A DNA stretch of 64,000 nt from Arachis hypogaea (lineage: Eukaryota; Streptophyta; Magnoliopsida; Fabales; Fabaceae), in the NCBI RefSeq assembly GCF_003086295.3, contig NC_092038.1, positions 127,685,518 to 127,749,517 on the forward strand, written 5' to 3'. The translations under genes were made by a program, and so were the position numbers. Positions 33,875 to 44,944 of this stretch are shown in pieces. The notes under the pieces are model-generated. The model did no database searches. It had not been told where the DNA came from and saw only the letters and a list, made by a program, of their open reading frames with translations. Numbering within the stretch: the stretch's first letter is position 1; the number at the start of each line of letters is the position of its first letter.

Positions 33875-34360
33875 ATGTCGAAGCAGACCGTCACCGACAA
33901 TGCCGATAGACCCGTCTACCTCAAGGAACAGCCGATGTCCAATCTGATCGACATCGTCCGTATAGATGAAAAGTTCTTGGTATGTGACTTCGTTCAAGCC
34001 GAACTTGTCAGGAAGGAGGAAATTTGGGAGGCTAGGCTTGAAACAATATCAGAGCAACTCTTCAAGGTCAGGTCCGAGAGGTTGAGGTTAATGGTCAAGT
34101 TTAACAAGAAGGAGGATCAACTGGAGGAAGAGGAGAAGGCACGGCGTCTGGAGGAAAAGTTGCTGCGCAGGGAGCAGCAACAGTGTGAAGCGACTGTTCG
34201 CCGAATGTATGACAAAGCAAACAAAATGATGGCCGAAAGCTCAAAGTGGCATGACCTGGCACAAAGGGTCGTCGATGTTTTGGAGGTCAAGGAGAAATCT
34301 TTGTCCCCTCGATTAGGCGTTCAACAGGAGCAGAGTGAACACAGCGACGGAGAAATTTGA
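33875..34360 (+). CDS. Coiled-coil protein, family copy 3 (only intact copy)
   Basis: A 161-aa protein starting MSKQTVTDNADRPVYL, with the conserved N-terminal block MSNLIDIVRIDEKFLV and VQAELVRKEEIWEARLE, then an almost continuous charged coiled coil (KKEDQLEEEEKARRLEEKLL, MYDKANKMMAESSKWHDLA) and an acidic tail (SEHSDGEI). No signal peptide, membrane segment or enzyme motif. The frame is open upstream to 33734, but the start at 33875 is where all four copies begin to agree, and the upstream text is the shared leader. I do not recognise the family. A nuclear or cytoplasmic dimer-forming or adaptor role would be a guess. It is divergent from an F-box gene. Confidence 0.65.
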   Translation: MSKQTVTDNADRPVYLKEQPMSNLIDIVRIDEKFLVCDFVQAELVRKEEIWEARLETISEQLFKVRSERLRLMVKFNKKEDQLEEEEKARRLEEKLLRREQQQCEATVRRMYDKANKMMAESSKWHDLAQRVVDVLEVKEKSLSPRLGVQQEQSEHSDGEI

Positions 34361-35290
34361 CCTGGTGCACATGTGTGACATCTCTATGTTGTGTTGGTTT
34401 CTGTCGAAGCCTGAAGCCCTGAACGATCTATTTAGTTTGTTTGTTAGGTCGCCCTCTTGATCTTTTGAAATGCTAATTAAAACTTGGCAGCGATTATTAT
34501 ATCTACTTTCATCGGTTCGATTTTGAAAATCCGTTAATATTGAATTGTTAATCAGTTTATCCTTCCTCGCCAATGACTATTACACGTCAACAAGAAAATT
34601 TGAGTCATTTCCATTTTGAATGCCATTGTTTCGGTTAGATTAATATTTTATGCTTCCAGTCAGTATAATTTCGTTTAATCCATATGCGGTTAACTATCAA
34701 TATCTTCTCATCTCCTTTCTTGTTAGTAATAATTTGAATTGATTTAAATTGAAATAATTTCCCAAAAATATGGAAAACACGCATTTCGGCGACTCCCCAT
34801 TGAGTTACCAATTTTTTGGGCTGTTTTGTATCAATTAAATGTGTTCGTATCTGATAATTCACAGCCCCAAGCAAAAAACGGAGAATTATCTGAGGGGTTG
34901 ATACATAATTAAGGAATTATCTTGCGTTGTTATCATGGAAGACCAGACGCGATGAGGGAACGCTGGGGAGGGAGATTATATACTGTAAAACGCCTTACCA
35001 GATAAGTCGGGTACCGTGCCACATATGCCCTCATTTACGCCCACTGTAACCGATGCTCCATCTGTGGTTTTGGCACGTGAATCGAAGAGATCCTAGACGT
35101 AATTATTAAAGCTGAGCATTGAAATTGAAAAACAAATTTAAAACTATATTAACGCAAAATGTTCCTTTTTTTTCTTCCATCGAACTAGTTTTTAAATATA
35201 AATCGTTTATTTTCCCAAAAATAAATGAAGTACATTAATTACTCATTTTCTACGAAAAAAAGTATTCAACGAAGCTTTCCAATTTACACA
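34361..35290. other. Spacer; includes orphan F-box promoter
   Basis: 3' flank of copy 3, AT-rich DNA, then from 34935 the duplicated F-box leader and TATA box without an F-box coding region to its left: the duplication breakpoint fell inside that gene's 5' end. No other gene seen. Confidence 0.55.
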
Positions 35291-35309
35291 GTATATGTAT
35301 ACGTGCCCC
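35291..35309 (+). promoter_or_regulatory. TATA plus GTATACGTG promoter element, coiled-coil copy 4
   Basis: GTATATGTATACGTGCCCC about 150-163 bases before the copy 4 ATG; same arrangement as copies 2 and 3. Confidence 0.55.
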
Positions 35310-35453
35310 TTAATGACAAACCCTAAACCTCCCGATGCTTCTTTCCCAGTTCTTCTCTGCCGTAACTCCTTCTCTTACCTCTCCGTCTATCCTTATCCTC
35401 TTCCTTATTTCTGCCACCCTCCACTGCTCTCTCCACTGTGTACTTCTGAGAAA

Positions 35454-35939
35454 ATGTCGAAGGAGACCGTCACCGATCCAACCGTTAGTCCCGTCGACCT
35501 CACGGAAGAGCCGATGTCTAATCTGATCAACATCGTCTGTACAAATGAAAAGTCCGCAGATTTTGACCTCGTTGAGGCCGAACTTGTTAGGAGGGAGGAG
35601 TTATGGGAGGCTAGGCTTGAAAAAGCGGCAGAGGAAGTCTTCTAGGTCGATGCCAAGAATGTAGACTTAATGGTCAAATTGAAGCAAAAGGAGGATCAAC
35701 TGGAGGAAGAGAAGAAGGCACGGCGCCGGGAGGAAAAGTTGCTTCGCAGGACCTTGCAACAGTATGAAGCGGCCGGTCGCCGACTGTATGACAAAGCAAC
35801 CGAAATGATGGCGGAAAGCTCATATTGGCGACTCCTGGCAAACAGTGTCGTCGATGTTTTGAAGGCCAAGGAGAATTCTTTGTCTCGCCAGGCAGGCGTT
35901 CGACCGGAGCAGGGTGAAGACAGTGACGGAGGTATTTGA
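35454..35939 (+). pseudogene. Coiled-coil family, copy 4 (one nonsense codon)
   Basis: Exactly the same length as copy 3 (162 codons with stop) and collinear with it: MSKETVTDPTVSPVDLTEEP, MSNLINIVCTNEKSADFDLV, EAELVRREELWEARLEKA, then TAG at 35643-35645 (codon 64), where copy 3 has AAG (Lys), then KQKEDQLEEEKKARRREEKL and the tail GEDSDGGI. No indel anywhere. The stop is a single base change. Confidence 0.75.
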
Positions 35940-36099
35940 CCTGGTTCACATGGGTGACATCTTTATGTTGTTTTGGTTTTTTTTTCGATGACCAAAGCCT
36001 TGAATGATCTATCTAGTTTGTTTGTTTCGTCGTCCTTTTGAACTTATGAAAAGCTAATTAAAACTATGTAGCGATTATTATATCTACTTTCATCGGTTC

Positions 36100-38611
36100 T
36101 TTCTCTGCTTATCGTGAATTATTTGTAGTTACTCATAACTCAGCCCCTCTGCCTATAATTCAGCCAAATAAAACAAATCGTTTGAAGGGTTTAAACAAAA
36201 TTAGGGAATTATCTTGCGCCGTTAGCATTTAACGTTTCCAAATCATGATCCCAGAACATTTCGGCAACTATTTACGGGTGCGTTATGAAAAGTACGCGCT
36301 TTTTTTTTGGAGTGAAAAACGTAAACGTACGCGCGTTAATCTGGCGAAACACCTCCCGCCTTTTAACTTTTTTTTTCTTTTTAATAAATAACCCTTAAAC
36401 CTGATTAGACTGGGCATTAATTGGGAATTAATGTGGGTGCAATTACCAAGGGCAATAACCGGATTTCTAAAAAAGGCTATAACCACCGAATGAATTCAAA
36501 ATTTAAATTATAGCCTTAATCTAATCTTATCAGTCATTCCATTTGACTGGGTCAGTGAAAAATCCCTTCGTATTGTCAGCCTTGCCCTGTTGATGGATAG
36601 ACGGATTGATTTAGTCGATGGAAGCAGATAAGTTGTTCATAATTACACTTATTATTTTGTATATTTACGGTTTTAAAACTTTTTTTTTGGTTTGGTCATG
36701 CTGGAAAATAACATTTTTTTTATCTGGTATTGGGCCAGAGAAACTGACTCGACCCAAAAACCAAAACCCAAACTCGCCTAGCAACCCAACCCCTAATACC
36801 CGACCACACTCGAAGCTCCTCTCCTCTTCATCGAAGGCAAAACTCCTCGCTCCACCCATGTCAATTCCACCTCCGACGGAAGTACTGGGTGTTCCTCTTC
36901 TTTCTTCAGCCATGTAAGTTTTTTAATTTTTTGGACCAAACCAGACCAGTCATCCATTTTTAACAAAATTATTAATAACCCACCACTTGAGCCCATCATT
37001 GGTCTCTGAAAAAAATTATAAGGTAGAGGCCCATTTAGATTGAGCCAAGTCCAACCAACTATGTTCCAACCTGACCGGCCCGACCCGGAAAATATTAGTC
37101 CTCTCCTTCGTCATCCTCTCGCCCACCATCTCCACGCTGCATCGATCCTTGTTCATTGTCTCCGGCAAAGCCATACATCTAGCCGAAACATCACTCATTG
37201 TTATCCGACAGTGATCGAATCCAAATCCGGCGAGGACACTATACAGATCTTCATCCACCGAACCAACGATACGCCAATAGATACGCCATTCGGAGAGTAG
37301 GCAGCTTTGCAGTGTGATTCTGCGAGGGGGTGGTGTCGGGGGTTCTTCCTGCAACTCCATTGATGGTCAGTGACGGAAACGTAAACGTCGGCGCGATTCT
37401 AGTATGCGTCAAACATTCTCAACGATGAAACTCCTTCATTCCCAGCCCAACCCAATCGTCTCTGATTATTCGTAAAGCAGAGTCATTAACTTAAAATAAT
37501 TCCATCTTAAAAATTGTTAACTAATTCTACATAGACCCAGATAATTTTCAGATCTAACAAAACTAACCAGCAACAATATGAATTTGTAAAATAGCCCCTC
37601 TGACACAACATATCCATTAACCAATCAAACGAGGGAAGAGAAAGGATAATCTCTACCATTGGATTAAAAAAATGAGACAAATCCGACGGACAGCAGCCAA
37701 TGGCGCACCAGTCAGCCGAAGATAAGACCGATGCGCACCGGTGTGCCAAATATCTTTGCACACCGAATCCGTGCCCCCGTTTGTGCAGCAACACCCCACT
37801 CTTCTCCTGCTCGTGGTTTAAGTGTTTAACTAGTGTTAGCTCATTTTTTTAAGATTTAATTAATTATTTTATTTTATAATTTTATTAAATTTATAATTAA
37901 ATTTTTATAATTTTTTAATTAAAAATTTATATTTTTTAAAAAATTTTATTACGTATTTATTAATATAAAAATATTAAAATTAATAGAATATTTTTTATAA
38001 ATTAAAAATACTATTTATAATTAAAAATTTAATTAAATTTTTTATTATATATATCTTTGAAAAATATTCTATTAATTTTAATATTCTTTATAAAAAAACT
38101 TAATTAAAAAATTAAAAACAGTACACAAATTTAATTAAAAAATATAAGAATTTAATTATAAATTTAATAAAATTATAAAAATTAATAGAATAATTAATTT
38201 TTTTTATCGTAAAATTACCTTTCTTTTATTTTAATTTTTAATTGAGTTTAAAATTTAGTATTAGGATTTATTATTTATAATTTAAATATTTTGTATAAAA
38301 AAATTTAAAATTTATTTACTTTTAATTAGCTGAGTTTATCAACTTTTTTAATCTTCGCTTTTATGAATATTTAGAGTTTAAAATTAAAATTTAAGTTTAT
38401 AATTTATAATTTTGAAAAATGATAAATTCCAGAAGTAAAAGTAACTTTAGAAAAATTAATCGATATTGATTAAAAAATAGTTAATTTTTAAATTGGTCTA
38501 TATTTGAATTATTTTGTTATTTTAAAATTTAAAATTTAAATTATTAATTTTAAATTCTTAAAAAAGTAGATAATTTTTGTATAAAAAACTAAAATTAATA
38601 TATTAAAAACA

Positions 38612-38662
<51 letters not shown>

Positions 38663-40767
38663 TCATCAATGTATAATATAACCTGGAGTACAAGTCAAAA
38701 CAGAATGCATATTACGCAAAATTTGTGTCGAATTTGTGGCATGCATCAATGCATGTGGCCTGGTTGGGTGAGACCCACGACGTCCCTCTTCATTTTGCAT
38801 TTGCATCTTGCTTTTATTCACCCTAGATTTTTCTAAGTCTTTCGAAATTGAAATAAAATTGGAACATGTCTGCAAGAGATATGCACGCGTGCAATTTAAT
38901 TAATCATGCCATGCAAGAAAGGGGGAAAGGGGGGGGGGGGATTTTTCTCTATATACCAAGTTAGTGGTGAGATCTAGGTACGCTTATTTTCTTCTTAGTA
39001 TGAGATTGAATTTCATATAAATAAATAAAGGAAAACTTAGGATCATTTGTTTTAATTGGACTAAATGATTTGTTCGTAATGGGATAGGAATCATAGTATA
39101 AAAAAACATAAAAAACGAAAACTATGATGACCATGTAGTGTCATGTGAACTGTCAACTGTGAAGAGTGAAGACAGTGAAGTGTGAAATGGTTCTTGCCTT
39201 CTTTGAACGTTAAAAGTTAAAACAGTACCAAATTTTCAACATCACAAATCGCAACCCAACTGGACCGCATAAGAGAGTATTACTCATCAATTTAAAATAT
39301 ATATAGGGAGATGAATACAATAGATTATTGAACCTGTGATTGTTGTTAAGACGCGTTTTCTATTGCAGTTTGATTAACTCGAAAATAAGTCTCGTGGCAT
39401 AATATTCAAGACTATAAGGTTGAAAAAACAGATGAATGAATGGAGAAAAGTATATCTGGCGCGCGCGCAGCAGGGCAGCACATATATATGGAAAGAAAAA
39501 TATTTGAGGCCAATTCTATGGGTCTATAAGTTGGTGTTTAAATTTTGCCTAACTTATCTTTTATAGTAAGTTTTGATTTTCTAAAAATTATTTATTATTA
39601 TATCTTTTAAATTAAATATTATTTTTTAATCTTTTTTAATAAATAAACACCATTTTTAAGCATTATAACATTCACTAATATTTAAAATCAAAATATTTTA
39701 GTCATAATTACTTAATTAGCCATAACTTTTTAAAATTAAATTTATTTATATTATTATTATAATATGTATTAATTTTTTATCATATTCTCTTATCAAATAA
39801 ATTATCACACAACTTATCACAATTTTTTTTACATGTTAATCATAGTATATTTTTAATCAAATTAAGTTGGGTTGGTCTAATGATTAATTCACTAATCTAC
39901 TTAAATAAATATCGATGATTTAAATTCTATCTTATGCATATAACAATTCATTAGCCAACAACAAATCTTTAAATAGAGCTTAATATGGCGAATTAATCCT
40001 TTGATTTTTTTTTATCATTGACATAACAAGTCACGAATAAAGCAATTAAAGGCTTGATGCATCAATTAGTCGGAGAGGCAGAAAAATAAAATTTACAGTT
40101 GAAGATATTTTATAAATTGAACCAATACGTGCATGTTACACACTTACACTCTTGAAGTTGTTTGAATCTTATTTTGGGTGGATTAAGTCAAATAATTCAC
40201 AATCAATTGTATTTTTTTTTTTTTTGTGATATGACATTTGAATTTGATCTTACACAATATTTATGTTGAAAGGAGCTGAAGAAGTGGAATAACAAATAAA
40301 CTCACCCGGTAAAGTTGTTCACAATTAAGTAATTTTTGAGGTATAAAAAATTATACTAGTTTTGATGAGGTATGAAATACCATTTGTAGATTCGTAATTA
40401 TACTATCCATAAATTTATATACATAACATCTATAATTATATGTAACTAACATCAAAAAATTCAATCAATGTTTATTAGTTATTCTATCTATACACATATT
40501 ATTTTTAGCTATTGCATAAATAACTATCAAATTAACAAAATTATTTTCAAATTTTACCATAATTAGATTTGAAAAAAATGCCAAATATTTAAATTAATTT
40601 ATTCAATTGATAAATTTACTCATAACATTCATAAGTTTATATACATAACATCCATAATTTCATATTAATAACATTTATAATTTCGTTCTCATAACATTCA
40701 TAATTTTATACGTATGATGTCTATAATTAATATTTTTTATAATTAATATTATCAAATTTTAAATACT
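36100..40767. other. Gene-poor intergenic DNA
   Basis: 36100-37800 is moderately GC with Pro-rich text and a minus-strand open frame at 37016-37360 without recognised domains. 37800-38600 is extremely AT-rich. 38613-38660 is a TAA microsatellite. There is a G13 tract at 38928-38941 and a GCGCGCGC run near 39461. 38.9-40.7 kb is AT-rich with no coding evidence. Confidence 0.55.
38613..38660. repeat. (TAA)n microsatellite
   Basis: About 16 uninterrupted AAT/TAA trinucleotides. Confidence 0.95.
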
Positions 40768-41412
40768 AATATAGAGGTGAAGATTGGAGAAAACATCTTA
40801 CGGAAAGTTAAAAGTTTTAAGTACATTTAGTGCATCATATAGGATAATGGAGAGATTGAACATGATGTAAATCATAGGATCCAAGCAGGTTGGTCAAAAT
40901 GGCGGAGTGCATCTGTTTTTATATGCGACAAAAAAGTGCATTTAAAACTTAAAGGTAAATTCTATCACACTTCTATAAGACCAGCTATACTTTATGGTAC
41001 AGAGTGTTGGGCGGCTAAAGGGAAACACGAACATAAGTTGAGTGTGGCAGATATGAAAATGTTGAAATGGATGAATGGTCATACGCGATTGGATAAAATA
41101 AGGAACAAAGATATAAGGGAGAGAGTTAGAGTAGCACCCATTGTGAAATATATGGTAAAATCGCATCTCAGGTAGTTTGGACATGTGAGAAGAAGACTGA
41201 CGAAATACCCAGTCAGAACGGTAGATGAGATGGAAGATGAATAAGGGGTGAAAGGCAGAAGAAGACCTAAGAAGACCACTTATAAAGTGGTCAAACGAGA
41301 TCTATATGTAAATAGTCTCTCTGTAGACATGATACATGATAGAACTCAATGACGTCGTTTGATTCATGTAGCCGACCCCACCTAGTGGGACAATGCTTTG
41401 TTGTTGTTGTGT
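40768..41412 (+). mobile_element. RTE-type LINE, 5'-truncated and decayed
   Basis: Begins inside the 3' part of the LINE open frame and runs to its 3' end. Translation fragments ([60 protein letters not shown]) are near-identical to the C terminus of the intact element at 58521-61722. In-frame stops follow, then CCGACCCCACCTAGTGGGA and a terminal TTG repeat, the same 3' end. Typical dead-on-arrival LINE copy. Confidence 0.92.
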
Positions 41413-41671
41413 TTAAACTATATGTCTTATTGTATTCGTCAAATTATCTTATGTGCACTAATGGATCATAATTTTAATTATTTTAAGATTTTTTATTTAA
41501 TATTCATATGTATGTTTATTTGTTGTTTTTAATATGATGAGTCAATAATTACTTTTAAAATTTTATTTTTTATTTTTGTTTATTTTTATTTTTATTTTTT
41601 ACTTTCTAATAATTTATGTGTAAAATATGAGTTATACAGTAGAAGTGGTTAAAATCTTCTAATTTAACACC

Positions 41672-41702
<31 letters not shown>

Positions 41703-42219
41703 AAACATATAATATCTACTATCAATAAATTGGTGTTAATTTATTATTTATTATTTTATTTTGTAGATTAAAATTTAGTAATTTTAAACGTTTTTTTTCA
41801 ATAATTAGAGACTAATTAAATTTAAGATGTTTTTATTTTTTATAAAATGTATTGAAGCAATTTAAAACATTTTTAAAATTAAAAATATCATAATTTAAAA
41901 TTTGTATTTAAAAAATGATAAAATTATAAATGTAATAATAAAAGATAATTTTTTGAGATTTGTTCCTATTAAATTTAAAATTAATTTATAATATAATTAA
42001 ATAAAAAAAGATAGTTACAAAAAAATTAATTATATCAATTAAATTAAAAAAATAATTTACACTCTTTTATTTATACAAATACTATTAATCGTATAATTTT
42101 ATTTATTATCTATAATATTTTGATTACGTATAAAAAAGTATGACTTGGATGTCTTGTTGCCAATTCTTTTCTTTTATAGGGTAATTTTATGTATGTTTGT
42201 GATATATGAAGTATCTATA
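41413..42219. other. AT-rich intergenic DNA
   Basis: No gene seen. A TA microsatellite lies at 41672-41697. Confidence 0.55.
41672..41697. repeat. (TA)n microsatellite
   Basis: About 12 TA units in AT-rich intergenic DNA. Confidence 0.9.
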
Positions 42220-43291
42220 GCTTGGTTTGGTTAGTGAATATAGATAAATAAGAGACACACACAAAATGACAGAGACACGATGAGACATGAAATTTGATGA
42301 TTTGTTTGGTATTCAAATTAAGACATAATACTACTTGTAATTTATCATTCTAACAAAATGACAATATTATTCTTGTCAGAAACCATCAACACCACCTTTT
42401 TATCATTATTTCAGTTTAAATTACCACCATTAAAACCACCATAACCACTTCTCTACTACCATTTCAATACAAATTACAACTATTAATAATAGTAAACACA
42501 TAATAAATTAAAAATTTAGATCCGATCTAATTTAATATATAACCACAATTTTCAATCTAACATCTAAATAAAAAAATAAATAATATATAAAATAAAAATA
42601 ATAAAATAGAGAACTAGATGGATCTGGCAACGAGAAAAAGAGGCGAAAGAATTGTAGAAGAGAAACAGAGTCAAAACTGAAAGAGGAACAGAGACGAAAG
42701 TGGATCTAGGAGACAGATTGAAAGAGGGAGAGGGAGGCGCGACAAAGACGACGGCGGTGGATTTGGCAAAGACAGATGCAAAACAAAGGCGGCGACGAAT
42801 CTAAGTGGAAGAAAGCTCAAAGATGAGGGAGTCAGGGAGGGAGAGAAGAGTTGAGGCAGTGGAGATAAAGAAGACGAGGAGAGGCAGTGAAGGAGGAGGA
42901 GGAGGAGAGGTGGCAATAAAGGACAAAGGAATGGAGGTCGTGGAGAGGGACAGAGAAGGTGAGGCGGCGGTTGGGGTGGGAGGCATGGAGGAAGAAAGGA
43001 GGCCGTGAAGAAGAAGGTAGGAAAGAAGAGAAAAAGAAGTGGATTAGAGTTAAAAGGAGAAGGGTATAAATGAAAATAAAGAGGGATAATGAGAATAAAA
43101 GTGAAAATAAAAAGCTGTGTTTGTGTCTCAAATATGTGTCATAGGTTAAATGTGAGACACTAAAAATATGTATTTTGTGTCTATGTGTGTGTCACCATGT
43201 CTATGATAATTTTGTGTCTCATTAAACAAACAATATACATGTGTCACCGTGTTCATATCTTTGATGGACATAGACACCAACCAAACGGGCC
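42220..43291. mobile_element. Possible TIR DNA element, about 1.07 kb
   Basis: The left end reads GCTTGGTTTGGTTAGTG and the right end, reverse-complemented, GGCCCGTTTGGTTGGTG: imperfect inverted ends sharing GTTTGGTT and GTG. Both subterminal regions are rich in GAGACAC/GTGTCTC words. The middle (42600-43060) is GA-rich and gives artefactual open frames. No clear target duplication or transposase, so the family is not assigned. Confidence 0.33.
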
Positions 43292-44691
43292 GTATAGGAA
43301 TTAATAATAAGTCTGCATATAAGCACAAAAAATTGGTGATTGCACAAGTGATTAGTGATTACTTCAAGCATTATTTTATGTTATTTTTTAGTGTCTACTA
43401 TGTATCTTAATTGAGAGTACGAGAGCCAATTAATTTAGTGTACAATGTGTATAATAGAAGTAAAATTGAAATTAACATCAAATAATAAATAAATAAATAA
43501 TTTTTAATAATTACCAATTTAAAATTCAAAATAAATAAGGATTTGCAATAGTTACGTAAATCCCAAAAATAACCTTTTTCTCCCCCATCTTATGTGATTG
43601 CCTTCTCGCCCAGTCTCTTCCTCTCTCATCGGTGTCGTGTCGCTACATACACCAACTCCTGTCGTCCATAGCTTATGCCGATTTGCGCACTACGAACGCC
43701 CAGCAATACCGTCGTGCAGTTTATGTCGTTCCTGCAGTCCCGTATCGCGCCAGTTGTGCAGTCCCTTTCCGGCACCGGCGGTTTCTCCCTCTCAACATCG
43801 TCATTCGTGACGTATAGGGACACACAAGTGTGTTGTTTTCACACATCCATTACGCCTCGCAAGATCATAAATGGAGACACTCCCTTCGTACAAGTTGTGT
43901 CTGTTGCGCAGCCCAAGACCGCCATGGCCGCCGCCTCCTTCTTCAACGATGTCACCTCCCCTACATAGGTATAGGTCCAAGATCAACGTAAGATAGCACA
44001 ACAATAATTATGCAAGTAATTAGTTTAGTCCATGATGCTCCCGTTTTTTGTACATGCAAAATTATCACATGCCTTGTCTTGCACGGCCAACTTGGTTTTC
44101 TTGGATTTCGCTTCCCTTACGTCTTCAATATATATACATCAACGGACGAATTTAGATGCTGGATATTTAATTCACTATGGATGTAGATGGTTATTTTAAT
44201 TTTTAATCGGATGGTTATTTTGTTTGATTCAGTTTAAGTATAACAATTAACAAATGCTGGATGGTCATTTCACTAGGTAGTCGGAGGATTATTTTAATAA
44301 CTACGTGGATGGTTGTTTGATAGCCGACGAGGGAGTTTCTACTGCCGGAGAGGTGAGATGATTGATGATAATAGGGTAGCAGACATTTGGGGAGAAGGTG
44401 TTTGGATAAATTTTATTGGTAAATTAGGGTTGAGGTGGTTAATTTTTTGAAATAACTGTTTGAATTTTTTTTTATTGGGCCAAATTTAAAACCCATTGTA
44501 CACATTATCGAGATTTTTCATTGTCTCCCTAACGAAGTTCATTGTAACTCGATAAGCCAAGTAATAATTTGTTATAAATTTAAATTTTATTTAAAATTTT
44601 ATTGTTAACTATAATTTGAATTCTCAATATTTATTTAAAGAGACGAATAAATTAACCACCCGATCAATCTAAATTAATTTATTTTATTTCT
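43292..44691. other. Intergenic; nothing firmly assigned
   Basis: A GC-richer patch at 43580-43970 has overlapping open frames in several frames and no domain. 44170-44330 repeats the phrase GGATGGT(T/C)ATTT several times. GTGTACAATGTGTATA at 43438 and its approximate inverse TTGTACACATTATCG at 44498 could be ends of an old element, but the inverted match is too short to call. Confidence 0.4.
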
Positions 44692-44944
44692 TGTAAATCT
44701 TGAGTAATTAGTGAATAATTAGTTAATAAATTAAATAAATTAGAAAATAGAATTTTATGATTTAGTGAGGTAGAACTAATTAAAATAAGAATTTTGACTT
44801 AAAGAATTTAGTCCAAAATTGAGTCAAATAGGTCGAACTGGATGAATCGGACTCATATTGGGCCCAAGGCCCAATCTTTTTAATCATTCTTCGTGTACTT
44901 TCAACTCATTTAAAATAGACAATGGAGAGAGAGAGTGTGCAGAA

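Larger units (their letters stand above)
33385..34520 (+). repeat. Tandem duplication, unit A
   Basis: Covers the F-box TATA box and leader, the intergenic promoter and coiled-coil copy 3 with its 3' flank. It matches unit B (34935-36099) throughout, including ACCAGACGCGATGA, ACGCCCACTGTAACCGATGC, the coding frame and the downstream CGATTATTATATCTACTTTC. Confidence 0.85.
34935..36099 (+). repeat. Tandem duplication, unit B
   Basis: Second copy of the 33385-34520 segment at an offset of about 1550 bases at its left end and 1579 at the coding region. It carries coiled-coil copy 4 and the promoter but only the leader of the F-box gene. Confidence 0.85.

Noticed and set aside
37016..37360. Minus-strand open frame of 114 codons
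   Set aside because: No recognisable domain, no splice context and overlapping frames on the other strand.
42671..43131. Several overlapping open frames of 60-99 codons on both strands
   Set aside because: They translate a GA-rich low-complexity tract; the Ser/Pro/Leu or Glu/Gly/Arg products are compositional artefacts.
43438..44510. Possible DNA element with TGTACA-type ends
   Set aside because: The inverted match is about a dozen bases with no target duplication.
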